Numbered from the stretch's first letter, positions 1 through 11,290 are shown. The stretch is 64,000 bases of DNA from Thermodesulfomicrobium sp. WS (GCF_027925145.1 NZ_AP027130.1:1302001-1366000); one strand, 5' to 3'. The notes: generated from the letters alone by a model not told the origin. Numbers and translations are program-made.

Positions 1-441
1 ATCCCGGACGCGGTCTTGAAAAAGCCGGGACGGTTAAACGACGAGGAACTCAAGATCATGCGTTCCCACTGCGTGCTTGGCGCCAGCCTCTTTGCCGACG
101 GCTCCTGGGATATGGATGAGCTGGTGCGCGACGTGATCCTGCATCATCACCAGAAGTGGGATGGCACCGGCTACACCGGCTCGGAGGACCCGCCCCTGGC
201 AGGAGAGGCCATTCCGCTGGTGGCGCGCTTGGTGGCTGTTGCCGATGTGTACGACGCCTTGTGCTCCCGGCGGTGCTATAAAGAGGCCTGGAGTCCGGAA
301 GATGCGGTGGCGACCATCCGTAAAGACGCCGGTACCCACTTCGATCCGGAGGTCGTTTCCTGCTTCGAGGAAATCTTCGAGACCATCGAGGCCATCCGCG
401 CCCGCTACCCCGATGAGGCGAGCGAGCAGCACGCATCGTAA
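1..441 (+). CDS. HD-GYP domain phosphodiesterase, C-terminal fragment
   Basis: The reading frame is open from the first base of the window, so the N-terminus lies upstream and only about 146 residues are visible. The visible part carries the second half of an HD-GYP domain: a KPGRL segment near the left edge and HHHQKWDGTGY about 50 residues later, the hallmark of the GYP variant of the HD fold. Such domains hydrolyse cyclic di-GMP with bound metal ions. Many family members have an N-terminal receiver or GAF domain, but this cannot be checked here. It is followed by a gene-poor stretch and the oppositely oriented tRNA-Sec. Confidence 0.85.
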   Translation: MPDAVLKKPGRLNDEELKIMRSHCVLGASLFADGSWDMDELVRDVILHHHQKWDGTGYTGSEDPPLAGEAIPLVARLVAVADVYDALCSRRCYKEAWSPEDAVATIRKDAGTHFDPEVVSCFEEIFETIEAIRARYPDEASEQHAS

Positions 442-641
442 TCGGGGGACCTTGGGAAATGGACGTATCCTGGCCGTAGGCCTTGCGCCCATGCCCCAAA
501 GAGCCCCCTTTGCGTTTTCCGGCAAGGGGATGCGCGTGCCTCCGCGGGGTGTGCGCTGCACCAAGCCGGAGGTGCGGGGCTGTGCCGGAGATCCATGCGC
601 GCTCATGAAAGACGCGCAGGCCGCTGCCATGCCCAAAAAGA

Positions 642-736
642 TGGCGGAAGTGCATAGGAGTCGAACCTACCGAAGACCTCGTCAGCCTTCCACCGGTTTT
701 GAAGACCGGGCCGCCCACCGGGACGAACGCACTTCC
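642..736 (-). tRNA. selC: tRNA-Sec (anticodon UCA)
   Basis: Read on the minus strand, the 95 bases begin GGAAGTGC and end GCACTTCC-G-CCA, giving the 8-bp acceptor stem typical of selenocysteine tRNA. The anticodon loop is CTTCAAA with anticodon TCA, flanked by CCGGT/ACCGG, and the T loop reads GGTTCGACTCC. A long variable arm lies between the anticodon and T arms, and CCA is encoded. The length equals that of classical bacterial selC. It shows that the organism inserts selenocysteine at UGA. No selA, selB or selD and no obvious selenoprotein lies in this window. Confidence 0.95.
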
Positions 737-773
737 GCGTGCGGCCGGCACTACCGATGCCATCGGGGGAAAT

Positions 774-839
774 CAAGGGGCGCCAACGTGGTTTTTGCCC
801 CTTGTCTTTCTTGGGGGCGCACATAAAGATAGCCCCTTG
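774..839 (+). promoter_or_regulatory. Alternative-hairpin leader upstream of ftsH
   Basis: One left arm CAAGGGGC (774-781) can pair with either of two identical right arms GCCCCTTG (797-804 and 832-839). The first hairpin has a 15-base loop and is followed by a T-rich tail (TCTTTCTT). The two pairings exclude each other, as in attenuators, but it is not known whether this region is transcribed with ftsH. A weak sigma70-like promoter (TTGATG, 17 bases, TGTGAT) lies between it and ftsH, so the hairpin could instead be a terminator or belong to a longer leader. Confidence 0.35.
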
Positions 840-895
840 GTGGTCCTTGATGCCTTTTTCGAATGTGGTTGTGATTTTTTGCAAGGAGCAGCAGT

Positions 896-2740
<1,845 letters not shown>

Positions 2741-3586
2741 GTGACTGCATCCGTATGGGTCCTCAGGGGCGGCTGGCGCTTGCCCGCCCGGCCCTTTGCC
2801 GTGGTGGGGATCGTCAACGTCACCCCGGATTCCTTTTATGACGGCGGCAGGCATTGGGGTACCGAGGCTGCGGTATCCCATGGGCTGACCTTGGCTGGCC
2901 AGGGCGCGGCCATGCTCGATGTGGGCGGGGAGAGTACCCGTCCGTTTGCCGACCCCGTACCTGTGCACGAGGAGCTTTCCCGGGTGGTGCCCGTGGTGCG
3001 CGCTCTGGCGGCAGCTGCGCCGGCAATCCCCGTGGCCGTGGACACGGTGAAGGCGGAAGTGGCCCGGCAGGCATTGGAAGCCGGGGCCGTGGCCATCAAC
3101 GATGTCTCGGCCATGGGCATGGATCCGGCGCTGGCGGATGTCCTTGCCCAGTATCAGCCCGGATACGTGCTCATGCATGCCCAAGGCACACCGCAAACCA
3201 TGCAGGTGGCCCCGCACTACGAGGATGTGGTGGAGGAGGTATTGCGCTTCTTCGAGGCGAAGTTGGCGGTGCTTACCCGTTTTCTCCCCGAGGACCGTAT
3301 CGTCCTCGATCCGGGCATCGGTTTTGGCAAGACTCTGGAGCACAACCTGGCCCTGCTGCGCGCGGTGGACCGTTTCGCCGCCTTGGGCCGGCCCCTATAC
3401 ATCGGTATTTCGCACAAGTCCTTGTGGAAGGGGCTCCTTGGTCGGGAGGTGGGCGAGCGCCTGCCCGCCACCATCGCCGCCACCGCAGTGCTCGGGTTGC
3501 GGGGCATTGCCTTCCACCGCGTCCATGACGTGGGGCCGTGCCGCGACGCCCTCATGGTGGCCGCCGCTTTGGGAGGCGATCGGTGA
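2741..3586 (+). CDS. folP: Dihydropteroate synthase
   Basis: This enzyme condenses 6-hydroxymethyl-7,8-dihydropterin pyrophosphate with p-aminobenzoate in folate synthesis. The 281 residues form the expected TIM-barrel sequence: GIVNVTPDSFYDGG near residue 25, MLDVGGESTRP near 60, the INDVSAM strand, and DPGIGFGKTLEHN near 190 for pterin binding. The GTG start directly follows the ftsH stop codon with no gap, implying coupled translation. It overlaps the next gene by 4 bases (GTGA). The ftsH-folP pair is common in many bacteria; here it leads into the c-di-AMP module. Confidence 0.95.
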   Translation: MTASVWVLRGGWRLPARPFAVVGIVNVTPDSFYDGGRHWGTEAAVSHGLTLAGQGAAMLDVGGESTRPFADPVPVHEELSRVVPVVRALAAAAPAIPVAVDTVKAEVARQALEAGAVAINDVSAMGMDPALADVLAQYQPGYVLMHAQGTPQTMQVAPHYEDVVEEVLRFFEAKLAVLTRFLPEDRIVLDPGIGFGKTLEHNLALLRAVDRFAALGRPLYIGISHKSLWKGLLGREVGERLPATIAATAVLGLRGIAFHRVHDVGPCRDALMVAAALGGDR

Positions 3587-4344
3587 CCAGCTGGAGCTTT
3601 GCCATTGGCAATCTGCAGGTCACCTGGCGGGATATCCTGGATATCCTCATCGTTGGGTACATCTTTTTCCGCCTGATCCTCATGATCAAGGGGACCCGGG
3701 CCGTGAGCGTGGTCTACGGCCTTGTCCTCGTGGTGGCCTTGTATTTCGCCGCCGGCAAGCTGGGGCTCTATACGCTGCATTGGCTGCTGGGTAACTTTCT
3801 CGGTTCGCTTTTTTTGGTGGTCATCATCTTGTTTCGCCGGGATATCCGCAAGGCCTTGGCCGTCATGGGGGCGACCACCATTTTTCGGCGCGAGGCCATG
3901 GAAGAGAGCTGCATGGACGAGCTCATCCTGGCCTTGGTGGCCATGGCGAAAAAGCGCATCGGTGCCTTGGTCATCCTGGAGCGCAACATTCCGCTGGGGG
4001 ATGTGGTGTCCGGAGGGGTGGAGATCGGCGGGCGACTGAGCCGGGACTTGCTCCTGACCATTTTTCATCCGGACACGCCGCTGCATGACGGCGCGGTGCT
4101 GGTGCGGGGAGGTCGCATCGAAATGGCGGCCTGCATTCTTCCCTTGGCCACTGGTCTCAAGCACGAGGCCACGCTGGGCACGCGGCATCGGGCGGCCATT
4201 GGGGTCACGGAAGAGACCGATGCCGTGGCTTTGGTGGTCTCGGAAGAGCGCGGGACCATTTCTTTGGCGGTGGGCGGGCGGATTACCAGTAGTCTCAACG
4301 AGGTACGCTTGAAAAAGGTCCTCTCGGCGGCGATGCGGCGATGA
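3583..4344 (+). CDS. cdaA: Diadenylate cyclase CdaA (c-di-AMP synthase)
   Basis: CdaA joins two ATP into cyclic di-AMP. The 253-residue protein has about three N-terminal membrane helices (residues 18-85) followed by a DAC domain with the catalytic DGA motif (LHDGAV, 169-171) and RHR (GTRHRAA, 201-203). The GTG start at 3583 overlaps the folP stop as GTGA and has GGGAGG just upstream; a longer frame with start at 3538 would overlap folP by nearly 50 bases and lacks a better ribosome site. Downstream are ybbR and glmM, the same three-gene order known from Firmicutes, where YbbR/CdaR and GlmM modulate the cyclase. The domain assignment is firm; activity is inferred. Confidence 0.95.
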   Translation: MTSWSFAIGNLQVTWRDILDILIVGYIFFRLILMIKGTRAVSVVYGLVLVVALYFAAGKLGLYTLHWLLGNFLGSLFLVVIILFRRDIRKALAVMGATTIFRREAMEESCMDELILALVAMAKKRIGALVILERNIPLGDVVSGGVEIGGRLSRDLLLTIFHPDTPLHDGAVLVRGGRIEMAACILPLATGLKHEATLGTRHRAAIGVTEETDAVALVVSEERGTISLAVGGRITSSLNEVRLKKVLSAAMRR

Positions 4345-5246
4345 TGCGCGATTGGATATACCGCTTTTTGGCCTTGGTGATGGCCATTTTTTGCTGGTAC
4401 TTGGTCTCGGGCCAGGAAAAGGTGGAGACCTGGCTCGATGTGGCTGTGGAGTTCGTCAACCTGCCGCCGCGCATGGAGGTGCTCTCTGGGTTCCCTTCCA
4501 AGGTGCAGGCCCGGGTGCGGGGCACGAGCAACCAGGTGCGCGCCTTGGGAGATGCCCGGCTTGCCTACAAGATCGATCTCTCCACGGTGCGGCCTGGGAA
4601 AAACATCGTGCCGCTTTTGCCGGAAAACATGCCGCTCACCTCTGCGGTGGAGATCGTGGAGTTCAACCCTTCGCGTCTGGAGTTTGAGGCCGATGTGCAG
4701 GAACATAAAGAAGTCCCGGTGCGCCTTGATTGGAGCGGCGAGCCTGGACCGGATATGCGGGTGGTCAACGCCACGGTGGATCCGGAGAAGGTGATCGTGA
4801 CCGGCCTGGCGAGCGCCTTGAAAAACCTGAAGGCCGTGCGCACCGAGGCGGTCACCGTGGACCCTGGGGACGGGCGTCTGGTATCGGGCCGGGTGCGTTT
4901 GGTGCTGCCTGCGGGGGTTCGGGCCGAAGTGGGGTCCGTGGCCTACACCTTGCAGTTTGCCCCCATCAGTCAGGAAGTATGGATCAAGTTTTCCGTGGAA
5001 CCCGTGCCCCAAAACTATGCCTTTACGATAGATCCGCGAACCGTCCGGGCCCGTTTGGAGGTGCCGGTGGCGCTGTTGCGGGATAAGGAGTGGCGTGACA
5101 AGCTTCATCTGCGTGTGGACCCGGGTGCAGGGCTCGCTGTCGGCGAGCACGCGGTGACGCCGGTGTTGGACGCCCCGGAAGACGTGCGCGTCCTGGAGCT
5201 GCGGCCCGAGACCGTGAAAGTCATCGTCAAAGAGGAGAATCCATGA
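4341..5246 (+). CDS. ybbR: YbbR-domain protein, CdaA regulator-like
   Basis: The 301-residue protein has a short cytoplasmic N-terminus, one membrane anchor (about residues 5-22, [15 protein letters not shown]) and repeated YbbR-type beta domains on the far side of the membrane. In Firmicutes the equivalent CdaR/YbbR binds CdaA and adjusts c-di-AMP output. The start overlaps the cdaA stop (ATGA), and a second ATG one codon later is equally possible. The end overlaps glmM by 4 bases. Function here rests on domain type and on its place between cdaA and glmM. Confidence 0.88.
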   Translation: MMRDWIYRFLALVMAIFCWYLVSGQEKVETWLDVAVEFVNLPPRMEVLSGFPSKVQARVRGTSNQVRALGDARLAYKIDLSTVRPGKNIVPLLPENMPLTSAVEIVEFNPSRLEFEADVQEHKEVPVRLDWSGEPGPDMRVVNATVDPEKVIVTGLASALKNLKAVRTEAVTVDPGDGRLVSGRVRLVLPAGVRAEVGSVAYTLQFAPISQEVWIKFSVEPVPQNYAFTIDPRTVRARLEVPVALLRDKEWRDKLHLRVDPGAGLAVGEHAVTPVLDAPEDVRVLELRPETVKVIVKEENP

Positions 5247-6601
5247 CCCAACGACTTTTTGGCACCGACGGCATCCGTGGTCGGGTCAATGAGTATCCCA
5301 TGCAGCCGGAATTGGTGGTGCGATTGGGCCTGGCTGCGGGCGAGTATTTTCGCAATGGCAAAAAGCGCCACCGCGTGGTCATCGGCAAGGATACCCGGCT
5401 TTCGGGGTATGTGTTCGAGACAGCGCTGACTTCGGGCCTGTGCGCCGCAGGGATGGATGTCTATCTCGTGGGACCGCTGCCGACCCCGGCCATCAGCTTT
5501 TTGACCCGCAACATGCGTGCGGACCTCGGCATAGTGATCTCGGCATCGCACAACCCCTACCAGGATAATGGCATCAAGTTTTTCGACAAAGACGGCTTCA
5601 AACTCCCTGACGAGGTGGAAGACGTTTTGTCCGCCATGGTCCTCGACCGGCATCATGCCTGGAAGACCCCTGCCCATGACGAGGTGGGCCGGGCGCGGAA
5701 GATCGAGGACAGTCCCGGCCGCTACATCGTGCACCTCAAAAACTCCTTGCCTGCCGGCATGACCTTGGATGGCCTGCGCATTGTGCTCGACTGCGCCAAC
5801 GGTGCGGCCTACCGGGTGGCACCATTGGTGCTGGAAGAGCTCGGCGCCACGGTGATCCCCTTGGGCGTGGAGCCCAACGGCGTCAATATCAACCAGGGCT
5901 GCGGCTCCCTGCACCCGGAACACATGGTGCAGGCGGTGCGCGCGCACAAGGCGGATTTGGGCTTGGCCCTGGACGGCGACGCCGACCGGCTCATCGTGGT
6001 GGACGAGCAGGGAGTGGTGCTCGACGGCGATCAGATCTTGGCCATCTGTGCCGACGAGATGCTGCGCCTTGGGGAACTTGCGGGCAATACCGTGGTGGCC
6101 ACGGTCATGAGCAATATGGCCTTGGAGGTGTTTCTCCAAGGATTGGGGGCGCAGCTCATACGCACCCAGGTGGGCGACCGCTACGTGGTAGAGGCCATGC
6201 GCCGTGGCGGGTTTGTGCTCGGCGGCGAGCAGTCCGGGCACATCATCTTTTTGCGCCACGCCACCACCGGCGATGGGCTGCTGGCCGCGTTGCAGCTGGT
6301 GCGCATCATGGTGGCCCGGGAGCGCCCGCTTTCGGAGATGGCCCGCCTGCTTGCGCCGTTTCCTCAGAAATTGGTGAACGTGCCGGTGGCGCGAAAACTC
6401 CCGTTTCCGGAGGTCCCCCAGGTGGTGGCGGCGATGACTGCGGCCGAGGAGGCGTTGCGCGGCCGCGGCCGCGTGCTTTTGCGCTACTCCGGGACCGAGC
6501 CGCTGCTGCGGGTGATGGTGGAGGCCGATGATCCGGCTGTGGTGGAGCATTGGTGTCAGGAGCTCTGCGCGGCAGTGGACGCCGGTCTTGGGGAGCGGTA
6601 A
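5243..6601 (+). CDS. glmM: Phosphoglucosamine mutase
   Basis: GlmM interconverts glucosamine-6-phosphate and glucosamine-1-phosphate, the step before UDP-GlcNAc. The 452 residues contain the phosphoserine loop [13 protein letters not shown] with the active serine at about 102, the metal loop DGDADR near 245, the sugar loop GGEQSGHI near 330 and the phosphate-binding [12 protein letters not shown] near the C-terminus. Length is typical. It is translationally coupled to ybbR by an ATGA overlap. Glucosamine supply and c-di-AMP synthesis are therefore in one transcript. Confidence 0.97.
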   Translation: MTQRLFGTDGIRGRVNEYPMQPELVVRLGLAAGEYFRNGKKRHRVVIGKDTRLSGYVFETALTSGLCAAGMDVYLVGPLPTPAISFLTRNMRADLGIVISASHNPYQDNGIKFFDKDGFKLPDEVEDVLSAMVLDRHHAWKTPAHDEVGRARKIEDSPGRYIVHLKNSLPAGMTLDGLRIVLDCANGAAYRVAPLVLEELGATVIPLGVEPNGVNINQGCGSLHPEHMVQAVRAHKADLGLALDGDADRLIVVDEQGVVLDGDQILAICADEMLRLGELAGNTVVATVMSNMALEVFLQGLGAQLIRTQVGDRYVVEAMRRGGFVLGGEQSGHIIFLRHATTGDGLLAALQLVRIMVARERPLSEMARLLAPFPQKLVNVPVARKLPFPEVPQVVAAMTAAEEALRGRGRVLLRYSGTEPLLRVMVEADDPAVVEHWCQELCAAVDAGLGER

Positions 6602-6668
6602 TGGCGATTCCGAGGAAACCGGCGTGTGCGTGCGCCACGACCGATGTTGTTATGCTAAGGAGCGATCC

Positions 6669-7541
6669 ATGCAAGTGCGCAAGGTAGTCATTCCCGTGGC
6701 GGGGTGGGGGACCCGGTCCCTGCCGGCGACCAAGAATCTTCCCAAGGAAATTTTGCCGGTATTTCGCAAACCTGCCATTCAATACATCGTCGAGGAGGCC
6801 ATTGCCTCGGGCCTCTCGGATGTGGTGTTCGTCAACCAGCAGAACAAACGTATCATCGAGGACCACTTCGACCACAACCTCTCTTTGGAGCAGTACCTGG
6901 AGCGCACCGGCAAGACCGCGCTCCTGGAAGAGGTACGGCGGGTGGCGGAGATGGCCAACGTCATCGTGGTGCGCCAAAAAGAGCAGCGCGGGTTGGGGCA
7001 TGCGGTGGCCTGTGCCCGGGAGGTCATCAAAGACGAGCCCTTTGCCGTCATGGTGGGCGATGACCTCATGTTCCATCGCGACCCAGGCATCCATCAACTC
7101 CTCGATGTCTTCCACAACGAGCACATGCCTGTGGTGGGGGTCATGGAGGTGCCGCGGGACAAGGTCTCCCGGTACGGTATCATCGATGCCGAGGAATACG
7201 CCCCGGGCCTGTACCGCATCCGCGGGGTACTCGAAAAACCTTCTGCCGATACCGCGCCTTCGCGTCTGGCCATCGTGGGGCGTTACGTGCTGACGCCCGA
7301 GGTGTTTTCCCACCTGGAGGCCGCAAGCCCGGATGCCAGCGGTGAGATCCAGCTCACCGACGCCCTGGCGGGGTTGGCGCGCCAGAACCGCCTGTTGGCG
7401 GTGAAACTCTACGGCCAGCGCTTCGATATCGGCGATTGGGTGGATTACCTGGCGGCCAATATCTACTTCGCCCTTCAGGACGACGAACTCCACGACGACC
7501 TCTCCGCCCGGCTGCGGGACTTTCTGCCGCCGGTGCGCTAA
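6669..7541 (+). CDS. galU: UTP-glucose-1-phosphate uridylyltransferase
   Basis: GalU makes UDP-glucose from UTP and glucose-1-phosphate. The 290 residues begin MQVRKVVIPVAGWGTRSLPA, carrying the nucleotide-binding signature, followed by KEILPVFRKPAIQYIVEEA and the later GVLEKPS and GRYVLTPEVF segments. The ATG at 6669 is chosen because AAGGAG lies 6 bases upstream and the conserved N-terminus starts there; upstream extension of the frame runs back into glmM. It lies 67 bases after glmM and may share its transcript. Confidence 0.95.
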   Translation: MQVRKVVIPVAGWGTRSLPATKNLPKEILPVFRKPAIQYIVEEAIASGLSDVVFVNQQNKRIIEDHFDHNLSLEQYLERTGKTALLEEVRRVAEMANVIVVRQKEQRGLGHAVACAREVIKDEPFAVMVGDDLMFHRDPGIHQLLDVFHNEHMPVVGVMEVPRDKVSRYGIIDAEEYAPGLYRIRGVLEKPSADTAPSRLAIVGRYVLTPEVFSHLEAASPDASGEIQLTDALAGLARQNRLLAVKLYGQRFDIGDWVDYLAANIYFALQDDELHDDLSARLRDFLPPVR

Positions 7542-7574
7542 GCTCCGGGGCGGGTCTTTCCGCCCCTTCCATCG

Positions 7575-9875
7575 ATGTCCTCTTGTGCCGTATGTTCCGT
7601 TGATGTGCTGGCGGCACCGTACGCCCGCTACACCTACGCATTGCCGCCGTATTTTCCCGGGCATCTCTGGCAGCGGGGAATGCGGGTGCTCATCCCTTTG
7701 GGCCGGCGCTTGGTGGTGGGGGTGCTTGCGGCCTTGGAGGCAGAAACGCCCCCTGGGGCGCTGCGTTCGGTGCTTCTTCCCTTGGACCGGGAGCCTTTGC
7801 TGGACGCCGCCTACCTGCAGATGGTGGAGGCCTTGGCCGTGCGCCAGATCCAGACTCCAGGCGAGGTGCTTGCACGGCTCCTTCCCGCGCCGTTGCGTCA
7901 GGTGCCGCGGTTGCGTTGGGATGGCGCTGCTTTTGCCCCGCAGCGTCTCTTGGATGCCGAGACGGCCACCCGGGCGGCCCTTGCCTTGGCTGCAGGGAGG
8001 CTGGTCGTGGACGTCCCGGTGCAGGCGGCAAAGCTCGTGGTGGAGCTGGTAAGCCCGCCCCCATGGCCCATCCGCCCCCGGGCCGAGCGGCAGCGGGCCG
8101 TTCTGCGGTATTTGGATCTCCATGGGCCGTGTACTCGGGAACGTCTGCGGCAGGCATTGGGGCCGGAATGCGTGGCCGCGCTGCCCACCTTGGTGGAGCG
8201 GGGCCTGGTGCGGCTGCTCCAAGAGGACGTTTTGCAGCAGCTGCCGAGTGCGGTAAGGGAGCCGGTGACACTCAATGAGGAGCAGCGACGCGCAGTGGCG
8301 GAGCTTGGCGCGCTTTTGCGCCGTCCTGCGGCGGCCACGGCGCTGCTCTTTGGAGTCACGGGCAGCGGCAAGACCGCGGTCTACCTGCGTTTGGTGGAGC
8401 AGACGCTCGCGGAGGGCGGCCAGGCCATGGTCCTGGCGCCGGAAGTGGCCCTGGCCTTGAAGCTCGCCGGCGAGGTGCAGGCCGTTTTTCCCCATGCACC
8501 CGTGCTGGTATATCACGGATATTTGTCCCCAGCGCAGCGGGCGCGTCTTTTTGTGGAGGCGCGCTCCCTTACCGGACCGGCGGTGGTGGTGGGTACGCGT
8601 TCGGCCTTGTTTTTGCCCGTGCGCCCCCGGCTCATCGTGCTCGATGAAGAGCACGACGCCTCCTTCAAGCAGGACGAGGGCCTGGGGTACCAGGCCAAGG
8701 AAGTGGCCCATGCGCGCATTGCCGCCACCGATGGCCTTTTGCTCTTGGGCTCCGCCACACCGGATATCAAAGTCTACCACGCGGCCCAGGAAGGGCGGAT
8801 CCACCTGGTGCGGCTTTCCCAGCGCGCCAACGCCCAGCCGGTACCCCGGGTGGACTTGGTGGACATGCGGCCCCATGGGGACGCCGTCTTCGCCCCGCAG
8901 GTGCGCGCTGCCGTGGATGCGGCCCTCGAGCGGGGCGAGCAGGTGGTCATCCTCCACAACCGCCGGGGATATGCGCCCATTCTCGTGTGCCGCGGGTGCG
9001 CGGAGCCGGTGCGCTGCCCGCAATGCCGCATCTCGCTCACCTGGCACAAGTCCCGGGAGATTTTGCTCTGCCACTACTGCGGGTTTCACCTGGAGTTTCC
9101 GCTCTTGTGTCCCACGTGCCGGGGCGGGGACTTCGATCCCTTAGGTGAAGGCACGGAGCGGCTGGAAGAATGGCTGCGCCGCGAACTTCCTCCGGAAGTG
9201 GCGGTGGCGCGTCTGGACCGGGACACCGGCCGCCGGCCCGAGCGCATTCAGGAGACCTTGGAAGCGTTCTCCCAGGGGAAAACCCAGGTGCTGGTGGGGA
9301 CCCAGATGCTCTGCAAAGGCCACCACTTCCCGGGCGTCTCGCTGGTCGTGGTGGTGGACGGGGATTTGGGGCTCAATGTGCCGGATTTTCGCGCCGTGGA
9401 GCGTTCATTCCAGATGCTGGTGCAGGTGGCTGGCCGCGCAGGCCGCGGGGAAGTGCCGGGACAGGTCTTTGTGCAGACCCGCAATCCCGAGCATCCGTGC
9501 TGGGGCTTCGTGGCCCATGCGGACTTCGAGGGCATGTGCCGCTCCGAGTTGGCCATGCGCCGGGCCATGGGGTACCCGCCTTTCGTGAAGCTGGCCTTGG
9601 TGCGTCTGTCCATCCCTGCCGAGGGCGGGGACGTGGCCCTGGTGGGGAGGGTGGGCGCGGTCTTGCGCGAGGAGGCCCGGCGCCATCAGGTGACCGTCCT
9701 GGGCCCGGCCCCGGCACCCTTGGCCATGCTGCGCGGCAGAAAACGTTTCCATTGCCTGCTCAAGGGCGACGACTGGCCGCGGTTGCGTGCCGTATGCCAG
9801 GCGGGTATGGCGCAGGCGCGCCGAGAAAAGCACATCCGCATGTCCGTGGATTTCGACCCCGTGGACATGCTTTAA
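7575..9875 (+). CDS. priA: Primosomal replication restart helicase PriA
   Basis: PriA recognises abandoned forks and reloads the replicative helicase. The 766 residues have an N-terminal 3'-end-binding domain, a helicase core with Walker A GVTGSGKTAVYLR near residue 257 and the DEEH box near 357, a zinc-binding insertion with four Cys pairs around 475-520 (CRGCAEPVRCPQC, LLCHYCG, LCPTCRG) and the second helicase lobe ending GRAGRGEVPGQV. Length is normal. It starts 33 bases after galU and ends 12 bases before asnS. Confidence 0.96.
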   Translation: MSSCAVCSVDVLAAPYARYTYALPPYFPGHLWQRGMRVLIPLGRRLVVGVLAALEAETPPGALRSVLLPLDREPLLDAAYLQMVEALAVRQIQTPGEVLARLLPAPLRQVPRLRWDGAAFAPQRLLDAETATRAALALAAGRLVVDVPVQAAKLVVELVSPPPWPIRPRAERQRAVLRYLDLHGPCTRERLRQALGPECVAALPTLVERGLVRLLQEDVLQQLPSAVREPVTLNEEQRRAVAELGALLRRPAAATALLFGVTGSGKTAVYLRLVEQTLAEGGQAMVLAPEVALALKLAGEVQAVFPHAPVLVYHGYLSPAQRARLFVEARSLTGPAVVVGTRSALFLPVRPRLIVLDEEHDASFKQDEGLGYQAKEVAHARIAATDGLLLLGSATPDIKVYHAAQEGRIHLVRLSQRANAQPVPRVDLVDMRPHGDAVFAPQVRAAVDAALERGEQVVILHNRRGYAPILVCRGCAEPVRCPQCRISLTWHKSREILLCHYCGFHLEFPLLCPTCRGGDFDPLGEGTERLEEWLRRELPPEVAVARLDRDTGRRPERIQETLEAFSQGKTQVLVGTQMLCKGHHFPGVSLVVVVDGDLGLNVPDFRAVERSFQMLVQVAGRAGRGEVPGQVFVQTRNPEHPCWGFVAHADFEGMCRSELAMRRAMGYPPFVKLALVRLSIPAEGGDVALVGRVGAVLREEARRHQVTVLGPAPAPLAMLRGRKRFHCLLKGDDWPRLRAVCQAGMAQARREKHIRMSVDFDPVDML

Positions 9876-9887
9876 AAGGAGTCTACC

Positions 9888-11270
9888 ATGCAACGAACGG
9901 TGATCGTGGATGTGGTGCATGCGGATGCGCCGATGGAAGCAGTAACGGTCATGGGGTGGGTCCGCACCAAGCGGGAGAGTAAAGACTTTGCCTTTCTGGA
10001 AATCAATGACGGATCCTGTCTGAAGAACTTGCAGGTGGTGGTGGACGCAGGGACACCAGGATGGGAAGATCTGCCCAGGATCCTCACCGGCGCCTCTATC
10101 CAGGTGCGCGGCGCCGTGGTCCCGTCCCCTGGCAAAGGGCAGCGCTGGGAAGTGCGCGCCCAGGAAGTCGCCGTCATCGGCGAAGCCGGCCCCGAATATC
10201 CATTGCAGAAAAAGCGTCACACGGACGAATTTTTGCGCACCATTGCCCATCTTCGCCCGCGTACCAACAAATACGGCGCCCTGTATCGCATCCGCGCCCG
10301 TCTTGCCCATGCGGTGCATCAGTATTTCCATGACCATGGCTTCTATTTGGTGCACGCACCCATCATCACCGGCTCGGACTGCGAGGGCGCGGGCGAGATG
10401 TTCCAGGTGACCACCTTGCCCCTGGAGGCCGTGCCCCTGGAAAAGGGGGCGGTGCGCTATGAGGACGACTTCTTTGGCCGTCCTGCATCGCTCACCGTAT
10501 CCGGACAGCTTGCCGCCGAGAACCTGGCCTGCGCCTTGGGGCGGGTCTATACCTTTGGCCCCACCTTCCGGGCGGAAAATTCCAACACCCCCAAGCACGC
10601 GGCCGAGTTCTGGATGATCGAGCCGGAGATGGCCTTTGCCACCCTTGCCGATGACATGGATCTGGCCGAGGATTTGGTGCGCAGCATGGTGCAGTATGCG
10701 CTTGCCCACTGCGCCGAGGATCTCGCCCTGTTCGCCCAATTCGTGGAGCCGACCTTGATGGCCACCCTGGAAAACGTGGCCACCAAACCCTTCGTGCGCA
10801 TGCCGTACGCCGAGGCCATGGAGGTCCTGGGCCGCAGCGGCAAGGAGTTCCAGTTCCCGGTGGGCTTTGGCCACGACTTGCAGACCGAGCACGAACGCTA
10901 TTTGACGGAAGAGTACTGTAAAGCCCCGGTCATCGTCTACGACTACCCCAAGGAAATCAAAGCATTCTATATGCGCATGAATGACGATGGGCGCACCGTT
11001 GCCGCCATGGACCTTTTGGTACCGCGTATCGGCGAGCTCGTTGGCGGCAGTGCCCGTGAAGAACGCCTCGATATGCTTTCCCGTCGCATGGAAGAGCTGG
11101 GTATGCCGCAAGAAGAATATTGGTGGTACTTGGATCTCCGGCGTTTTGGTACCGTGCCGCACGCAGGATTCGGCATGGGCTTCGAGCGCCTGCTCATGCT
11201 CATTACCGGCGTGAGCAATATCCGCGACGTCATTCCGTTCCCGCGGACCCCGAAGCATTTGGAGTTTTAG
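9888..11270 (+). CDS. asnS: Asparaginyl-tRNA synthetase
   Basis: This class IIb aminoacyl-tRNA synthetase has an N-terminal OB-fold for anticodon binding (residues 1-110) and a catalytic core with motif 2 (FRAENSNTPKHAAEFW) and motif 3 (GFGMGFERLLMLITG). It has 460 residues, as expected. AAAAGGAG stands 6 bases before the ATG. Asn rather than Asp specificity is inferred from overall resemblance to AsnS, including the ENSNTPKH motif 2. Its presence suggests direct Asn-tRNA charging. Confidence 0.95.
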   Translation: MQRTVIVDVVHADAPMEAVTVMGWVRTKRESKDFAFLEINDGSCLKNLQVVVDAGTPGWEDLPRILTGASIQVRGAVVPSPGKGQRWEVRAQEVAVIGEAGPEYPLQKKRHTDEFLRTIAHLRPRTNKYGALYRIRARLAHAVHQYFHDHGFYLVHAPIITGSDCEGAGEMFQVTTLPLEAVPLEKGAVRYEDDFFGRPASLTVSGQLAAENLACALGRVYTFGPTFRAENSNTPKHAAEFWMIEPEMAFATLADDMDLAEDLVRSMVQYALAHCAEDLALFAQFVEPTLMATLENVATKPFVRMPYAEAMEVLGRSGKEFQFPVGFGHDLQTEHERYLTEEYCKAPVIVYDYPKEIKAFYMRMNDDGRTVAAMDLLVPRIGELVGGSAREERLDMLSRRMEELGMPQEEYWWYLDLRRFGTVPHAGFGMGFERLLMLITGVSNIRDVIPFPRTPKHLEF

Positions 11271-11290
11271 CTGCCGCAGTCATGCCCGTT

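Noticed and set aside
6306-9089. 927-codon open frame on the minus strand opposite glmM, galU and priA
   Set aside because: It is a low-stop shadow of three genes with clear motifs and has no recognisable domain.
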